64,000 bases of DNA from Neoceratodus forsteri (GCA_016271365.2 CM057456.1:888084001-888148000), one strand, 5' to 3'. Shown: positions 43,501 through 53,397, counted from the stretch's first letter. Notes: generated by a model not told the origin, from the letters alone. Numbers and translations: made by a program.

Positions 43501-44850
43501 CATTCTAATTGCCTTTCTTTGGAAAGGTAAGGGCACTAGACACTTATTTTATACTCTCTGCACCAAAAGTGCAGGGTGGTTTATCTGTACCCTCTTTTTT
43601 TGGTTACTATTGTGCTCATCACCTCAGTAATCTGGCATACTGGTCAAAAGAAGAGCAAACTAATGGTCTGCAACAGTATTCTCCTTATGGTTAGACATTG
43701 AGAGATCCCTAGCAGCTCAATGCCATTGTACCCTTCTATCCCGAATATATGTCTCTCCCAGAGCACTCCCTAAACCACTGCAGAATACCCCAGTGGAGTG
43801 GTCAATTAGAGCCTTATATCGATTCATTTGCATCTCTCATATAAATGGCACAACTCACTCAACCAACCCATTCTGAATAACCCTCAATTTAAAATTAGAC
43901 ATAAACCCATACCAGACACCTTTTGGCCTTCCTTGGTCAACAAGAGGATCTCTGATCTGTATGCTGATGGCACACTAATCTCCTTTCCCATTTTTCAGCT
44001 TCGGTTTAAGATGCCTTCAGCAGCTATTTTCAAATACAAACAACTCAAGGAAGCCATTAGGGCCCACCTGCTGTCTGCAGAGACGTAGGCATTGTCTGCT
44101 GATAGTTTACACTTACTTTTACAGCCAGCAAGGGAACCTCAAGCCATTTCCAAGGTGTATAATACAATCACTTGATCTTAACTTGCCTCAGGGGGTCTGT
44201 TATTATTGGTCCCAAGCATTATCACTGGATAATGAAACCGATTTCTGGAGGAATTTATGGCAAAACATATACAAATTTATCAAACAAGATAGATTGCGCT
44301 TAATTCAATTTAATATCATGCACAATCTATATCTCACCTCAATAAAGCTTTATAAACTGGGTCATTTGTCCTCCCCTAACTGCTCAAAATGTGGCAACCT
44401 CCCAGGATCTTTTAACCATATGCTATGGACTTGTACAGCAGTTCAGACATTCTGGCAATCTATTAAGCAAACTCTTGATACACTTCTGGGTCTTGATTCT
44501 TTTTTACTCTGGAAATCTGCTTATTGCATCACTTCCCAAAGGGCACCCCAAATACTAGGAAAGCTCATCTAGCTCTGATTTCTTCTGCAGCTAAATTAAT
44601 TATTATGAGACACTGGACAGATAGCTCAGTGTCATCAGTCCTGGAATGGCATAAGGAACTGTTATTTGCTCTCCAATTGAAGAAACATATTTTATCCATG
44701 GGTAATCGGTCTCACCTTTATCAGTTTAGATGGGGACTACTAGATACCTTGCTTTCTATCTGGAAACCATATAATTCTTTTCTTTATGTGTACTTTTCTG
44801 GATGGAACTATGCCGCACTTGATAAAGGGTGGGTTAGGGAAGGTTTTTGA
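40559..44850 (+). pseudogene. L1 ORF2 (EN, RT, C-terminal), frameshifted and interrupted
   Basis: EN: YNVISWNIKGVQDRCK, IACLQEMHL (E-T changed to E-M), SRIDFLLLSS and ISDHSPISI (S-D-H intact, about 41,245). RT: VKMAIEQLSLDKSTGPDGLS, ALITLISKQGKDPL, REQIGFMAGRSSVDHMRKLM, SLNAEKHLTGS (first Asp box D-A-E-K-A-F-D degraded to N-A-E-K-H) and RQGCPLSPLLFNLYLEP. The ADDLLLHL box at 43,078-43,100 is cut from the preceding Tyr-coding end by the CR1 insertion. C-terminal frames 43,208-44,850 include KADLDRWNGLPLSLWGRINT, LVNKRISDLY and CSKCGNLPGSFNHMLWTC. Six or more frameshifts make it inactive. Confidence 0.87.
42663..43070 (+). mobile_element. CR1 3' fragment inserted in the L1 YADD region
   Basis: 408 bp coding for the end of CR1 ORF2 (YSLEERRERE, MIETYKYLTG, then GMKLEGGQFRGNMRNNFFTE and RVVDKWNTLPEEVVGAETIT) and ending GTCTATGTATCTATGTATC. 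Flanked by the diverged duplication TCTTCATGTACA (42,651-42,662) and TCTTCGTATGCA (43,071-43,082). Same family as the 1005 and 18.1-kb copies. Confidence 0.9.
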
Positions 44851-45046
44851 AGGTGGGGATGGGCAGGAAAGAAGGTTTTATTTTAATTTTAATAAGTATG
44901 TCACTCCAACTCTGTAAATCTTGGAATTCATACACACTGTATTGGTAGTGAATCATGTAACTGCCTGCTTGACATCCATTTCTTTGTCAGTGTGGTATTA
45001 ATATGAAAAAGAAAAACTAAATAAAGCTTATTGAATTATAAAAAAT

Positions 45047-45089
45047 AAATACCTAGGCCTGGTTATAAAAAGGAAATACCTAGGCCTGG
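45047..45089. repeat. L1 right target duplication, tandemly doubled
   Basis: AAATACCTAGGCCTGG occurs at 45,047-45,062 and again at 45,074-45,089, the second preceded by TTATAAAAAGG. The L1 end just before the first copy reads ATTATAAAAAAT, so L1 tail plus target were duplicated together (27-bp period). Confidence 0.92.
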
Positions 45090-47010
45090 TTAATGTAATC
45101 TACAAACAGCCCATTTCTGTTATACAAACTAATTCATGTGTATCAGAACAAATACCCCTAGGCAGAGGGACAAGGCAGGGGTGTCATCTGTCCCACCTGC
45201 TCTTTGATATCACAATAGAGTCACTTGCATTAATGACTAAACAGTATCCATTCATTACAGGAACAGGTAAGGGTTGAATACAAGTTCATGTTGCACTGTA
45301 TGCAGATGATTCATCAGTGAATGTTACACATCACAATGTATCTCTGCCTTCCTTAATGGAAGTAATTAATGCATTCAGAGAAAAATCAAGCTATGTAGTG
45401 AATTTAACAAAGTCAGTAGTAATGCTTTTGTGCACATGCTCACATAACAATCTGTTGGAAGTGTTACCATTTCAATGATCCAATTCCGGTGTTAGATACC
45501 TGGTGGTAAATGTTACTAACTTTATGAAAGAATTCTTTGCAGCCAACTGTGTACCTCTTCTGCAAAATACCAAAGAACTGCTTTAAAAATTGATCACTCG
45601 CTCATTGTCAATACTAGGTAGGATCAATGTACTAAATGTTACAATCTTGCCTTGGTTTCTGTACCTGTTCCAGGTCCTCCTCACACTTGTGCCAGCCTCC
45701 TTTCTTAAACAGCTAAGATTATGGTATACAACCTGAAATGTAGGTACAAAAATCTCCCAGGATCTGTTTTGACCAGCTAACATTGCTACCAGAAAGGGTG
45801 ATTTGGGGGGCACCTAATGCTGAAAAATATTACTGGGCAGCACATATGGTGGGGCTAAGAGGATGACGAGACATACAATGTGAAGTACAAGACATTTGGA
45901 TTGAGAAAGAAGTTGAAAAATGCAATAATCTTACAGAACAGGTGTACAACTCCTCAGCTAGAAATACTGAGGTAGCAAAAAAGTTAACCCTATGATAAAT
46001 CAACTGCTGCAAACATTGTACAAAATTCATAAAGTCTGAGGAAATGATGCAAGACATACCAGCTTAGCTCCTACTTGGAATAATCTGCTTTATCGAGACT
46101 TCCTAAAAGATAAAGGATTCCAACTGTAAATAGCCAGAGGTATTACACTGCTGGGGTATCCATATGACTGAGGATAATTAATATAATTCCCACCCCTCAG
46201 GCAAAAATATAATATACCAGCCTCCCACAGTTTTAAATACAATCAGGTGAAACGTTTTCTTGGCACAGTTATGGGCCTCCACCTCTCAGGTATAAGAGCC
46301 ATCACAGCTGGTCAGAATATCAGAGAGCTCAAATGAATTAAGAGGCCTTGTAACCTGAACGTTCACGCATTTAATTATGGTGGACCCCTTTAAAAGGTTA
46401 GACCCCGGAAGGAAATGGGAGGTGAAGCTTACTACAACTACTACAGTGAAAGAGGGGCTGACATGCAGAGGAAAGCTGGCACACCCCATGCAAGCGAAGT
46501 GTAAAATAATACAGTATTTTACAGTGAAGCAGGCTTGCTACACTCCTGCGACATTCCTGGAAATGTTACCAAACTATGATGGATTCTGCCCCAGAGGTAA
46601 ATGTGAAATGGGGGACTTCACACATGGGATGTTTTCATGCCCTAGACTTACTCAATATTGGACTGATACAGAAAGCACGCTTCACTCAGTGATATCATCC
46701 TAGGTCAAATTGATGGCCACTATGGTACTACTGGGGGTCTGGAGAAGCTTATCATAAAAAAGGAAGGGCTTAGAAGGTTCATACACACAACCATAATCTG
46801 TGCCAAGCTAGGAATATTAAGCAGTTAGAAACATGAGAATGCACCCCACAGTTCAACATGACTGAGACAACTGTCAGAGGGTGCCATCATGGAAAAGATT
46901 ATGTGTAGGGCTACGGGAAGACCAGACATTTTCAACATCAGATGGTTAGCATTTGAGGGAATTTTAAACAGATATCAGTCCACCCCAAGACAGAAAATCT
47001 AGACTAGATA
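45090..47010 (+). pseudogene. Old L1 ORF2, RT end and C-terminal region
   Basis: Continues VNVIYKQPISVIQTN, RGTRQGCHLSHLLFDITIE and ALYADDSSVN at about 45,293-45,325 (YADD intact). Post-RT pieces follow: RYLVVNVTNF, SILGRINVLNVTILPWFLYLFQ and a C-terminal Cys/His region in frame 46,377-46,703 (CPRGKCEMGDFTHGMFSCPRL). Several frame changes and stops. Ends in A/T-rich sequence near 47,030-47,150. Confidence 0.75.
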
Positions 47011-47030
47011 GTGAGTTGCTGTATGAAAGG

Positions 47031-47244
47031 TCTGATTGAACTTTGAAATAAGGATTGATATCAACTTAATCTGCACATTATACTAACTGTTATATTTTAT
47101 TGTTCTCACTTTATGTAGTTTTTATTAACAGTACTTTTTGAAAAAAAATGTTCAAAAGTGCATGAACTTTTATCCATCCCTTTGTGAATACTTGAGTATG
47201 TATTGAATATAAAACACACATAAAATACTTTTGGAAAAAAAAGA
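47031..47244. other. A/T-rich junction, no feature
   Basis: 3' flank of the old L1 up to the start of the CR1 fragment. No recognised element. Confidence 0.4.
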
Positions 47245-47545
47245 AACTGAGTAATGGATAGACAACAGAGGGTGATGGTTAGCGACACTCACTTTAATGA
47301 TGGGAGAGTGACCATCAGGGTGCTGCAGGGCTCAGAACTGGGACCAGTCCTCTACAATGTCTTCATAAGTGACATTGCAGAAGAACTGGAAGGGAAGGTA
47401 TGTCTTTTGCAAATAATATCAAAATATGTAAGAAGGTGGACCCTCGTGTGGGGTGGAGAGAATGCACAGGTATCTTAAGAAACTTGAGGAGTGGTCAAGA
47501 GCATAGCAGCTGAGGTTTAATGCCAAAAAGTGCAAAATCGTGCTC

Positions 47546-47720
47546 CTAGTAGTAGTAGTAGTAATAATTATATTTATAAGGCGCCATTCCCCGGAGGCTC
47601 AAGGCACCATACTAGTGTAGACAGGCAAAAAATAGAACAGTGTATTGAATAATTAAACAAATAACTAGCATAGGAACCCAGGAGCAGAGTTTAGGATGGA
47701 GTACTGACAGTAACTAAGCA
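47546..47720 (-). mobile_element. L2-type 3' end with (AGT)n tail
   Basis: Plus strand shows agtagtagtagtagtaataa, then tatttataaggcgcc, matching the 3' end of the L2 fragment at 31,590/33,215-33,250. It interrupts CR1 between KIVLL and ERDLGV. Confidence 0.65.
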
Positions 47721-48035
47721 GGAAAGGGATCTAAGCCTGAAAGGGATCTTGGGGTTATCATAACTGACAACCTCAATGGCAGTGTGATAAAGCAGTGGGT
47801 AGGACTAGTGGGATGCAGGGATGCATCGGGAGGGATATCTCCAGCAGAAGGCGGGAGGTGGTGTTTCCACTGTATCTCTTGCTGGTGAGATCCCACCTGG
47901 AGTACAGTGTCCACTTTTGGAGGCTGCACCTCAGAAAGGACATAGACAGGGTGGAAGCAGCCCAGAAAAGGGCAACTAAAATGGTGCTGGGGTTGCACGA
48001 GAAGTCCTAAGAGGAAAGATTGGGGAATCTCAGTA

Positions 48036-48250
48036 TGTATTTTATTTATTTGAATTTTGTTAACTGGGTAGGCCCACTGAGACATGCATGTCCCTTTTTT
48101 AGGGGTGACCAGAGTTAATTACATACAGTGACAGTGTTGCATGAACATTCCGTGAAATAGTATATAACACATACTGTACATAGTCAAACATATATGGTTC
48201 ATAGTTAATTACATATAGAGATAATGTGGCATATACAGAGATACTGCACA
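48036..48250 (-). mobile_element. L2 3' end (tail shared with 22.6-kb L2)
   Basis: The minus strand reads AAAAAAGGGACATGCATGTC then TCAGTGGGCCTACCCAGTTA and AATTCAAATAAATAAAAT. This parallels the L2 terminus at 22,565-22,640 (AAAAAGGGACTGC...TCAGTGGACTTACCTGGTCA...CTCAAATAAATAAATA). Short, no coding part. Confidence 0.7.
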
Positions 48251-48559
48251 CCCTGCAAGTGAGGAGAATGAGAGGGGACATGATAGAAACCTACAAGTAC
48301 CTCATAGGGTTGAACTAGAAACAGAAGGGAAGTCTCTTTCAAATGTGAAAGTGCACCAGTACCGGGGGCATGTGATGAAGCGGGAGGTGGGGTTGTTTAA
48401 GAGGGATGTGACAAAGTACTACTTCACTGAAAGGGTGGTAGACACCTGGAACAGACTGCCAGCAGAGGGGGATGTCAAGCATTGTATGGAATAGACAATG
48501 GGGAATATTTATAAATAGGCAGGGAGAGTCACTGGAGACCAGTTAGGTGCTAGAAATTG

Positions 48560-48755
48560 TGTAAGTGATACAAGAAAGACATGTGCAATTGATAATTGTA
48601 TGTAATTGAACGTTTAACTTCTCAGATATGTTAAATGTTAAACTGTATGTCTGATTCTTCATCCAGTTGTTCCCCCCCTCCCCACTTCGCACCAGGAGAT
48701 GAGCAACTTGTTGTTCAGTGTGCCTTCCTGGTGAAACATATAAATAAATAAACAT
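48560..48755 (+). mobile_element. Retroposon 3' end (unnamed tail family)
   Basis: Ends TCAGTGTGCCTTCCTGGTGA AACATATAAATAAATAAA (48,717-48,752). The inverse of the same tail is at 51,000-51,062. Probably the 3' end of another L2-like LINE or its SINE. Confidence 0.55.
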
Positions 48756-49685
48756 GTCACTACAGTGAGGTGTACAGCATTGCATACCTCATGCCTGTGT
48801 GATACCAACCTAGCAGCCATGGAGACCTGCTACCATCAGAGGCTAGTACTGTCTTTACCCGTGGCTACTGGAAGATGAAAGCATGCATTAAACCAAGGTA
48901 CTTGGCACTGACTTTCATGACAATGCCCATCCACCACCACCACCTCCTGTATATTTATGCTGTGGAACCTTTAAGTTCCTGTTGTCCTCCTCATTGATAT
49001 GGGGTGCAAGGATTGGAACATGTGTGCAGTCTAAGTGCTGTGCTGCTGTTACTTTTCTGTGTTGCTGTGAATACCTGTCTACAGGTAATACACATTTGAA
49101 TCCACTAGCTCCATGCCTTGTCATTCTTCGTGGGGGGTGATGTATGTACCTGACTTTATGGCTGTCCTTCAAGCTGTATAGTGCTTGCTGTATCCCACTC
49201 TATGCTATGTGCCTGGCTACAGCCTTATGCACCACTGTGCACAGGCACTGTGGTCCCACATACACAGCCACTCCCCCTTCTGCTCTGTGCTACAGGCCCC
49301 ATGCAGTTGTGCCTGCAGACCCATGTGACCTGTATAAACACCTCTGCACCCATGCTATGCATTGTATAATTCCTGAGTAGCTATAGTGCACAGATCCCAT
49401 AGTTGTTATAATCTTTTTAAAAAGGAAATAAAATGCATCTTTTAGGTTTGAATCACAAAGTATGCAAAGTAGGGATATCCAAAATTAGGGTGTAAAGTCC
49501 ATAGAACTGTGGCAAATCTGTGATGTGGGTTTCTCAAGGTTTGTATGGTCCTGCAATGCAATGTTGATGTTACCCTAATATTGACACTGTTATGTCAGAA
49601 AAGTAAAATAGCGACACAGTAATGCATGCATAGAGTGTGCCAATATTAGGGTAATATCAGGACTGTTGAAAAAAGCAATTCTGGC
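48756..49685. other. Unassigned non-coding stretch
   Basis: Short plus-strand frames at 49,144-49,380 are Cys/His/Thr-rich, like frames in the 55-59 kb TIR elements, and likely reflect composition. No gene seen. Confidence 0.4.
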
Positions 49686-49689
49686 TCCA

Positions 49690-49870
49690 ACCCACTTGGT
49701 GTGCTTCTCGTAAACCAGAAAGTCCAAAGCACAAACGTAGCATCTCAGTGCACAGTGATAAAATACTTTACTGGTGAAAATACAGACCATATTACAACCA
49801 CCCAAACAGCTCAGGACGCCACCTCAACTGATTTCACACTAAGTGCATCCTCAAGAGCATTTAATTAAAG
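49690..49870 (-). repeat. PLE terminal repeat, minus copy
   Basis: Inverse partner of 51,180-51,350; contains CTTGAGGATGCACTTAGTGT followed by GAAATC. Confidence 0.75.
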
Positions 49871-49964
49871 CCTGTCAAACTCCAGGCAGGACTTCTGCCA
49901 CACCCTCTCTAACCTTCGACTCACTCTCCTCAGCTCCTTCACGGCCCCATCAAACCATGGGGAA

Positions 49965-50560
49965 TTAGTGTCTCATCCAAATCCCACCCCCCCCCCGGTA
50001 CCATGTTTGACAATCTCCAGGCCACAAAAATGGAACACTTTCTCTATTATTGCTTCTCTCTTTACGGATGTGCTCTGCAAGGGCATTTTTAGGGTCCAAA
50101 TTAGTGACGCTACAAATATGTTCCCCAATGCATACCTTAAAATGACGTGTGGTCTTCCCCACATAGAAGGCCCCACCACTGCAGGTTGACAGATATACCA
50201 AGTTTTCAGTTACACAACTGAAAAAAGATGTGGAGTCATAACTTCTGTTGGCATTCACACTTATGAATGTACTGCTCCTTAATATAAAGTTTCCACAAGT
50301 ACAGGTACCCTTAGGTTTGGGGGGGTAACCAATACCTCACAGGAGATGTTGAAACTGATTCAATTGGTTTGTGCAGGCTATGAGCCACCCTGTCCCTGAT
50401 ATTAACCCTTCTACGATATGTCATACGGGGTAGATTAGCTGTCACCTCTTTCAAACGTAGGTCTACTCCCAGTATGTGCCAATGTTTCCATATTATATTC
50501 TCAATTGCACTTGACTGTTGGTTATATGTGCTAACAAAATACACACATTCAGGGCCCACA
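49965..50560 (-). pseudogene. PLE C-terminal region with GIY-YIG endonuclease
   Basis: Frame 50,311-50,559 contains VSTYNQQSSAIENIIWKHWH and YRRRVNIRDRVAHS, the region between RT and endonuclease in Penelope/Neptune-type proteins (usual T-Y-x-P-x-x-x-x-I; L-R-D-x-L-V). Frame 49,965-50,258 contains LVYLSTCSGGAFYVGKTTRH and GEHI: GIY corresponds to VYL, YIG to YVG, followed by the conserved Lys-Thr, His and Glu-His. The RT proper is missing, so the copy is 5'-truncated. There is a frameshift between the two frames and a G-rich end after WYR. Confidence 0.88.
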
Positions 50561-50999
50561 GATCTATTTTTTTGGTGTTAGGCTGTCAAACAAAAAGAAA
50601 AAATATTGTCTTTTAAGTCCTGATTTGATGATTTTTGTCCCTTCCAGGTCTGTATGGAGTATTGAAGTCTAGTGGGACTTTTTGGAATTATCCAGTCTTC
50701 ATCAAGCAATTTTGCCTCGCCATCAATCCCCTGTTGAGACAATATGGCTTATTGGGGTATCGGAGTCTAACTGGACTTTTTGAAACACTCCGGCCAGTAG
50801 AAAAATATTCAAAAGTATTTAAAAATATTTGAAATAATAATACATTTTCTATGCATTTTATAGGGGTTTTAACAAGGCATACTAATAGGCACATGAACAT
50901 ATTTATTGATGGTTCTGAATTATGTAATGGTGGAAAGCATAAAGAGATAACTAAGTAAGGCACCCCCTTGATTGGGAGATATATGTGATATGGGTATTT

Positions 51000-51065
51000 A
51001 TTTATTTAAAATGTATTTATTTAAAAGTTTCGCCAGGAAGGCATACTGAGCAGACTACCACTCGA
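51000..51065 (-). mobile_element. Retroposon tail, inverse of 48.7 kb
   Basis: Minus strand: CTCAGTATGCCTTCCTGGCG AAACTTTTAAATAAATA. Only the tail is recognisable. It lies between PLE pieces. Confidence 0.5.
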
Positions 51066-51179
51066 TTCTAGATGTATAGAACATGTTTTGGATATTTATG
51101 GCCCATTTTTAATGCATTGGTGGTATTTATGCACTTTCATTTTAGCACACACTCCTTTTTACTGAAGTGGACACTAGGG

Positions 51180-51350
51180 GCAGTCAGCCTCCTGAGGATG
51201 CATTTAGTGAAAAACTGGTTGAGGTGGCATCCTGAGCTGTTTGAGCGGTTGTAATATGGTCTGAATTTTCACCAATCAAGTCTTTTTTCACTGTGCTCTG
51301 TTGTGCTGTGTTTGTGCTTTGGACTGTAAAATCAGCGCTGTGTTGTGTGA
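51180..51350 (+). repeat. PLE terminal repeat, plus copy
   Basis: Contains CTCCTGAGGATGCATTTAGT GAAAAACTGG, TTTTCACCAATCAAG and GCTGTGTTTGTGCTTTGGAC. Confidence 0.75.
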
Positions 51351-51689
51351 TCTTTCAAACATTTGAGAAAACCCACACCACATATTTACCAAGGCTCCAG
51401 AGACCTTTTACCCATATTTTTCATTTCCTGACTTTGTACACTTTGTGCTTTAAGCGGAAAAAAAATGCATTAAACATTGTTTTTTGCAGTTTTATTAAGA
51501 GACAGATAGATACAGATATACAGTATATTTTAAAAAAGTTAAAGCATGTAAACAGTCTCCCAATATATTTGTAGCCATTCATAAAATGTTTGTTAACTGC
51601 TGCAGTTTTTTTGTGATTATTCAGGTATAAACTATAGCTCTATTTATGAAGATGTCAAAGGTATTCATTAACAATTCATGACCACATTA

Positions 51690-52132
51690 TTTATTTTTTA
51701 TTTTATTTATTTAGTTTTTGTTGATCGGGTAAGTGCAGTAGACAAATCCTGCCTATTTTCAGGCACGACCCGGGGGAGGGGGATACAGATGAATGCCAAC
51801 TGACCTTGAACCAGATTAAGCTGTTGGTGGTATTTTTAGTGAATGAGGGAAATTTGTCCAGGACACTGGGGAAATTCCACTACTCTTTTTCGATAAGTGC
51901 CATGTGATCTTTAACATCCACCTGAACTACCACCAATCCAGGCAGATGGGACCTCGGTTTAACGTCTCATCCGAAGGACGGCACCTCAGAAGTGCAGCGC
52001 CCCTCTCATGCTGCACTACAGTGTCAGTACTGGGATATTAACCCAAGTGCCAGATGTGGGAACTGAACCCACAGCCCTCTGATCTCCCGGCCTCAGAGGT
52101 GAGTGTGCTACCTACTGAGCCGGAGGAGGGGG
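51690..52132 (-). mobile_element. tRNA-derived SINE with L2-like tail
   Basis: Minus-strand order: tRNA-like head with GGCTCAGTAGGTAGCACACT (A box) and GGGTTCAGTTCCC (B box) at 52,130-52,055; a central block CCTTCGGATGAGACGTTAAA CCGAGG (near 51,950); then a tail AATAGGCAGGATTTGTC, CTTACCCGATCAAC and AAATAAATAAAATAAA (51,690-51,770) resembling the L2 3' end at 22.6 kb. The 3' similarity implies L2-type machinery. Confidence 0.8.
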
Positions 52133-52204
52133 TGTACTAAGGATGACCAAATGTGGAAATTGGCAGCCTCTTTTCAGCTTCAGTTTTGACGCTCTGTCTT
52201 TGAT

Positions 52205-52435
52205 TCAGCTTTAACAAGGTTTCAAGGTGTTAGCATGGCTGTGTTGAAAACACATCCACCTTTAGGCCAGAAGGTCATTGGTTCTAGTTCCACACTGGGA
52301 TTGGGCCTATACCATGAATGCTGGCACCCAAGTGCAGAACTATAGGGATGCTGTACGGTTGGTGTGTGCTCTCCTTTGGCTGAGATGTTAAACTGGTGTA
52401 ATGACAATACAGTAAACTAGATTAATCACAAATCA
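52205..52435 (+). mobile_element. tRNA-derived SINE, second copy/relative
   Basis: tRNA-like head GTTAGCATGGCTGTGTTGAA (A box) and GTCATTGGTTCTAGTTCCAC (B box), then a body with CTCCTTTGGCTGAGATGTTA AACTGG near 52,371-52,396, the same central motif as in the neighbouring minus-strand SINE. The tail is not clear. Confidence 0.65.
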
Positions 52436-52670
52436 TGAAACAAAACACTAAAAACATTGCAGAAAAAGCTAACAAAAGGAACCCCGCCCTGTATCCCAAT
52501 TAGTGGTGGGTGAAGTGCATTAAATTTGCTACCTGTAGTATTTCATGTATAACCCGAACATCGGGTCATACTACGGGTAACAAAATGAATAACTAACATC
52601 CAGAAGTAATGCAAAGTTCCCATTTATGTGGGTACTTTGTGTTACTTTGGGATGTGTAAAAAACTAGTAT
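52436..52670. other. Unassigned
   Basis: A/T- then mixed composition. A reversed doublet (aacccgaacatcgggtcata; tactacgggtaac) gives a weak hairpin at 52,550-52,580. No gene. Confidence 0.35.
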
Positions 52671-52677
52671 TTGGTTT

Positions 52678-53040
52678 CCCCGGTGTTTAGTGCCCCCCCC
52701 CCACACACACTCTCAGGTAGTACCACAACCCCGCTCCCCCCAACCCCAAGTCAGATCATTTAAAAAAAATAAATGATTTTCCCTGGTGTCTAGTGGCCCC
52801 CCTGTCAGGTAGTACCCGCACTCCCACTCCCCCAAACCTAAGTCAGATCCTTTTAAAAAATAAATGATTTTCCCTGGTGTCTAGTGGCCCCCCCACCCTG
52901 TCAGGTAGCAACCCTACCCCATCCCTCCAAACCCCAAGTTAGATGTTTTAAATAATTTTTCCCTGGTGTCTAGTGGCCCCAACCCCCACCCTGTCATATA
53001 GTACACCCCACCCTGCTCCCCCAACACCCTAACTGGAGCG
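52678..53040. repeat. Minisatellite, four units of about 90-100 bp
   Basis: CCCTGGTGTCTAGTGGCCCC (first unit CCCCGGTGTTTAGTGCCCC) starts at 52,678, 52,781, 52,872 and 52,961. Each unit continues with C-rich sequence, TCAGGTAGTAC-type words, CAAACCCCAAGTCAGAT and an A-rich run. Confidence 0.88.
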
Positions 53041-53160
53041 GGCCACCGGCACATCCCTCCACTCACCTCCATGACTGGCAGCCCACCTGACGCAGCTCAA
53101 TGAATGAGTGCGTTCATGGTAAATTTTATGAAAAAAATAAAGTAAAAGTACTTTGTTCTG

Positions 53161-53397
53161 CTAAAGGACAGAAGAAAACCTTTTGTGCCACATACATAGT
53201 TTTACGTAGGCCAGAATAAGGTGCAGAGTGCTGCTTTCCCAACAGTTCCATTTTCCATCAGATTTACAGTAAATCTGGTTGTTGGAGGTATTCTCATCAA
53301 ACACCTTCTGGTTCCATGCTCCACTTAATACAGACCAAAGTTCCTTCATATATGGGTAAGAACAAAACAAATGGTCCACATGCCTGACATATTTCAA
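53161..53397 (-). pseudogene. LINE ORF2 C-terminal-like fragment
   Basis: A 78-codon minus-strand frame with VDHLFCSYPYMKELWSVLSG, ALW and LAYVKLCMWHKRF. It fits the Cys/His plus W region and following helix at the end of L1/Tx1-type ORF2. Too short to place in a clade. It ends in the left arm of hairpin H5. Confidence 0.5.

Larger units (their letters stand above)
38483..45046 (+). mobile_element. Full-length L1 LINE (6.56 kb)
   Basis: Bounded by a perfect 16-bp target duplication inside an older L1 ORF2. It starts GGGTCACATGATGGCAGCTT (typical L1 5' end). ORF1 is at 38,646-39,503; the non-coding inter-ORF region at 39,504-40,558 is long for an L1; ORF2 remnants cover 40,559-44,850. The polyadenylation signal AATAAA lies at 45,019-45,024, with a short A-rich end. 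A 408-bp CR1 fragment sits at 42,663-43,070. It is the only element here with both ends and target duplication plainly visible at this size. Confidence 0.93.
28215..47030 (+). mobile_element. Old L1 LINE in three pieces (28,215-29,215; 37,570-38,466; 45,090-47,030)
   Basis: Endonuclease, RT and C-terminal parts lie in order on one strand, interrupted by 29.2-37.57 kb and by a younger L1 at 38,483-45,046. The second junction is certain: removing the younger L1 and the duplicated target restores FSQKYLGL-VNVIYKQP. The first junction is inferred from continuing L1 order (EN, then linker before RT) and is approximate. Confidence 0.7.
47254..48500 (+). pseudogene. CR1 ORF2 C-terminal half
   Basis: Landmarks: RVLQGSELGPVLYNVFISDI (usual V-P-Q-G-S-V-L-G-P-V-L-F), a degraded catalytic box (LLQIISKYV for LFADDTKI), WSRA-QLRFNAKKCKIVLL, RDLGVIITDNLNG, REVVFPLYLLLVRSHLEYSV, EAAQKRATKMVLGLHEKS-stop, then RRMRGDMIETYKYLIG. 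Broken by two insertions and several frame changes. Confidence 0.8.
47245..48530 (+). mobile_element. CR1-like LINE fragment with two nested L2 tails
   Basis: Starts inside RT (DRQQRVMVSDTHFNDGRV), contains two minus-strand L2-type 3' ends (47,546-47,720 and 48,036-48,250), and ends near 48,530 after GNSLFTERVV-like and W-N-R-L-P-type sequence. Same family as the 18.1-kb CR1. Confidence 0.8.
49690..51350 (-). mobile_element. Penelope-like element (PLE), 5'-truncated, with inverted terminal copies
   Basis: The coding part (49,965-50,560) is on the minus strand. Its 3' terminal sequence (49,690-49,870, minus) and the sequence at 51,180-51,350 (plus) are inverted copies: both contain TGAGGATGCA, GGTTGTAATATGGTCTG, ATTTTCACCA and TTTGTGCTTTGGACT. 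PLEs carry such terminal repeats in direct or inverted arrangement. About 50,570-51,180 contains further AT-rich sequence with a doubled phrase (gacttttt...). Confidence 0.8.

Noticed and set aside
50635..50963. Short ORFs on both strands between the PLE pieces
   Set aside because: No similarity to PLE RT or other proteins; AT-rich with internal duplication. Treated as PLE-associated non-coding sequence.
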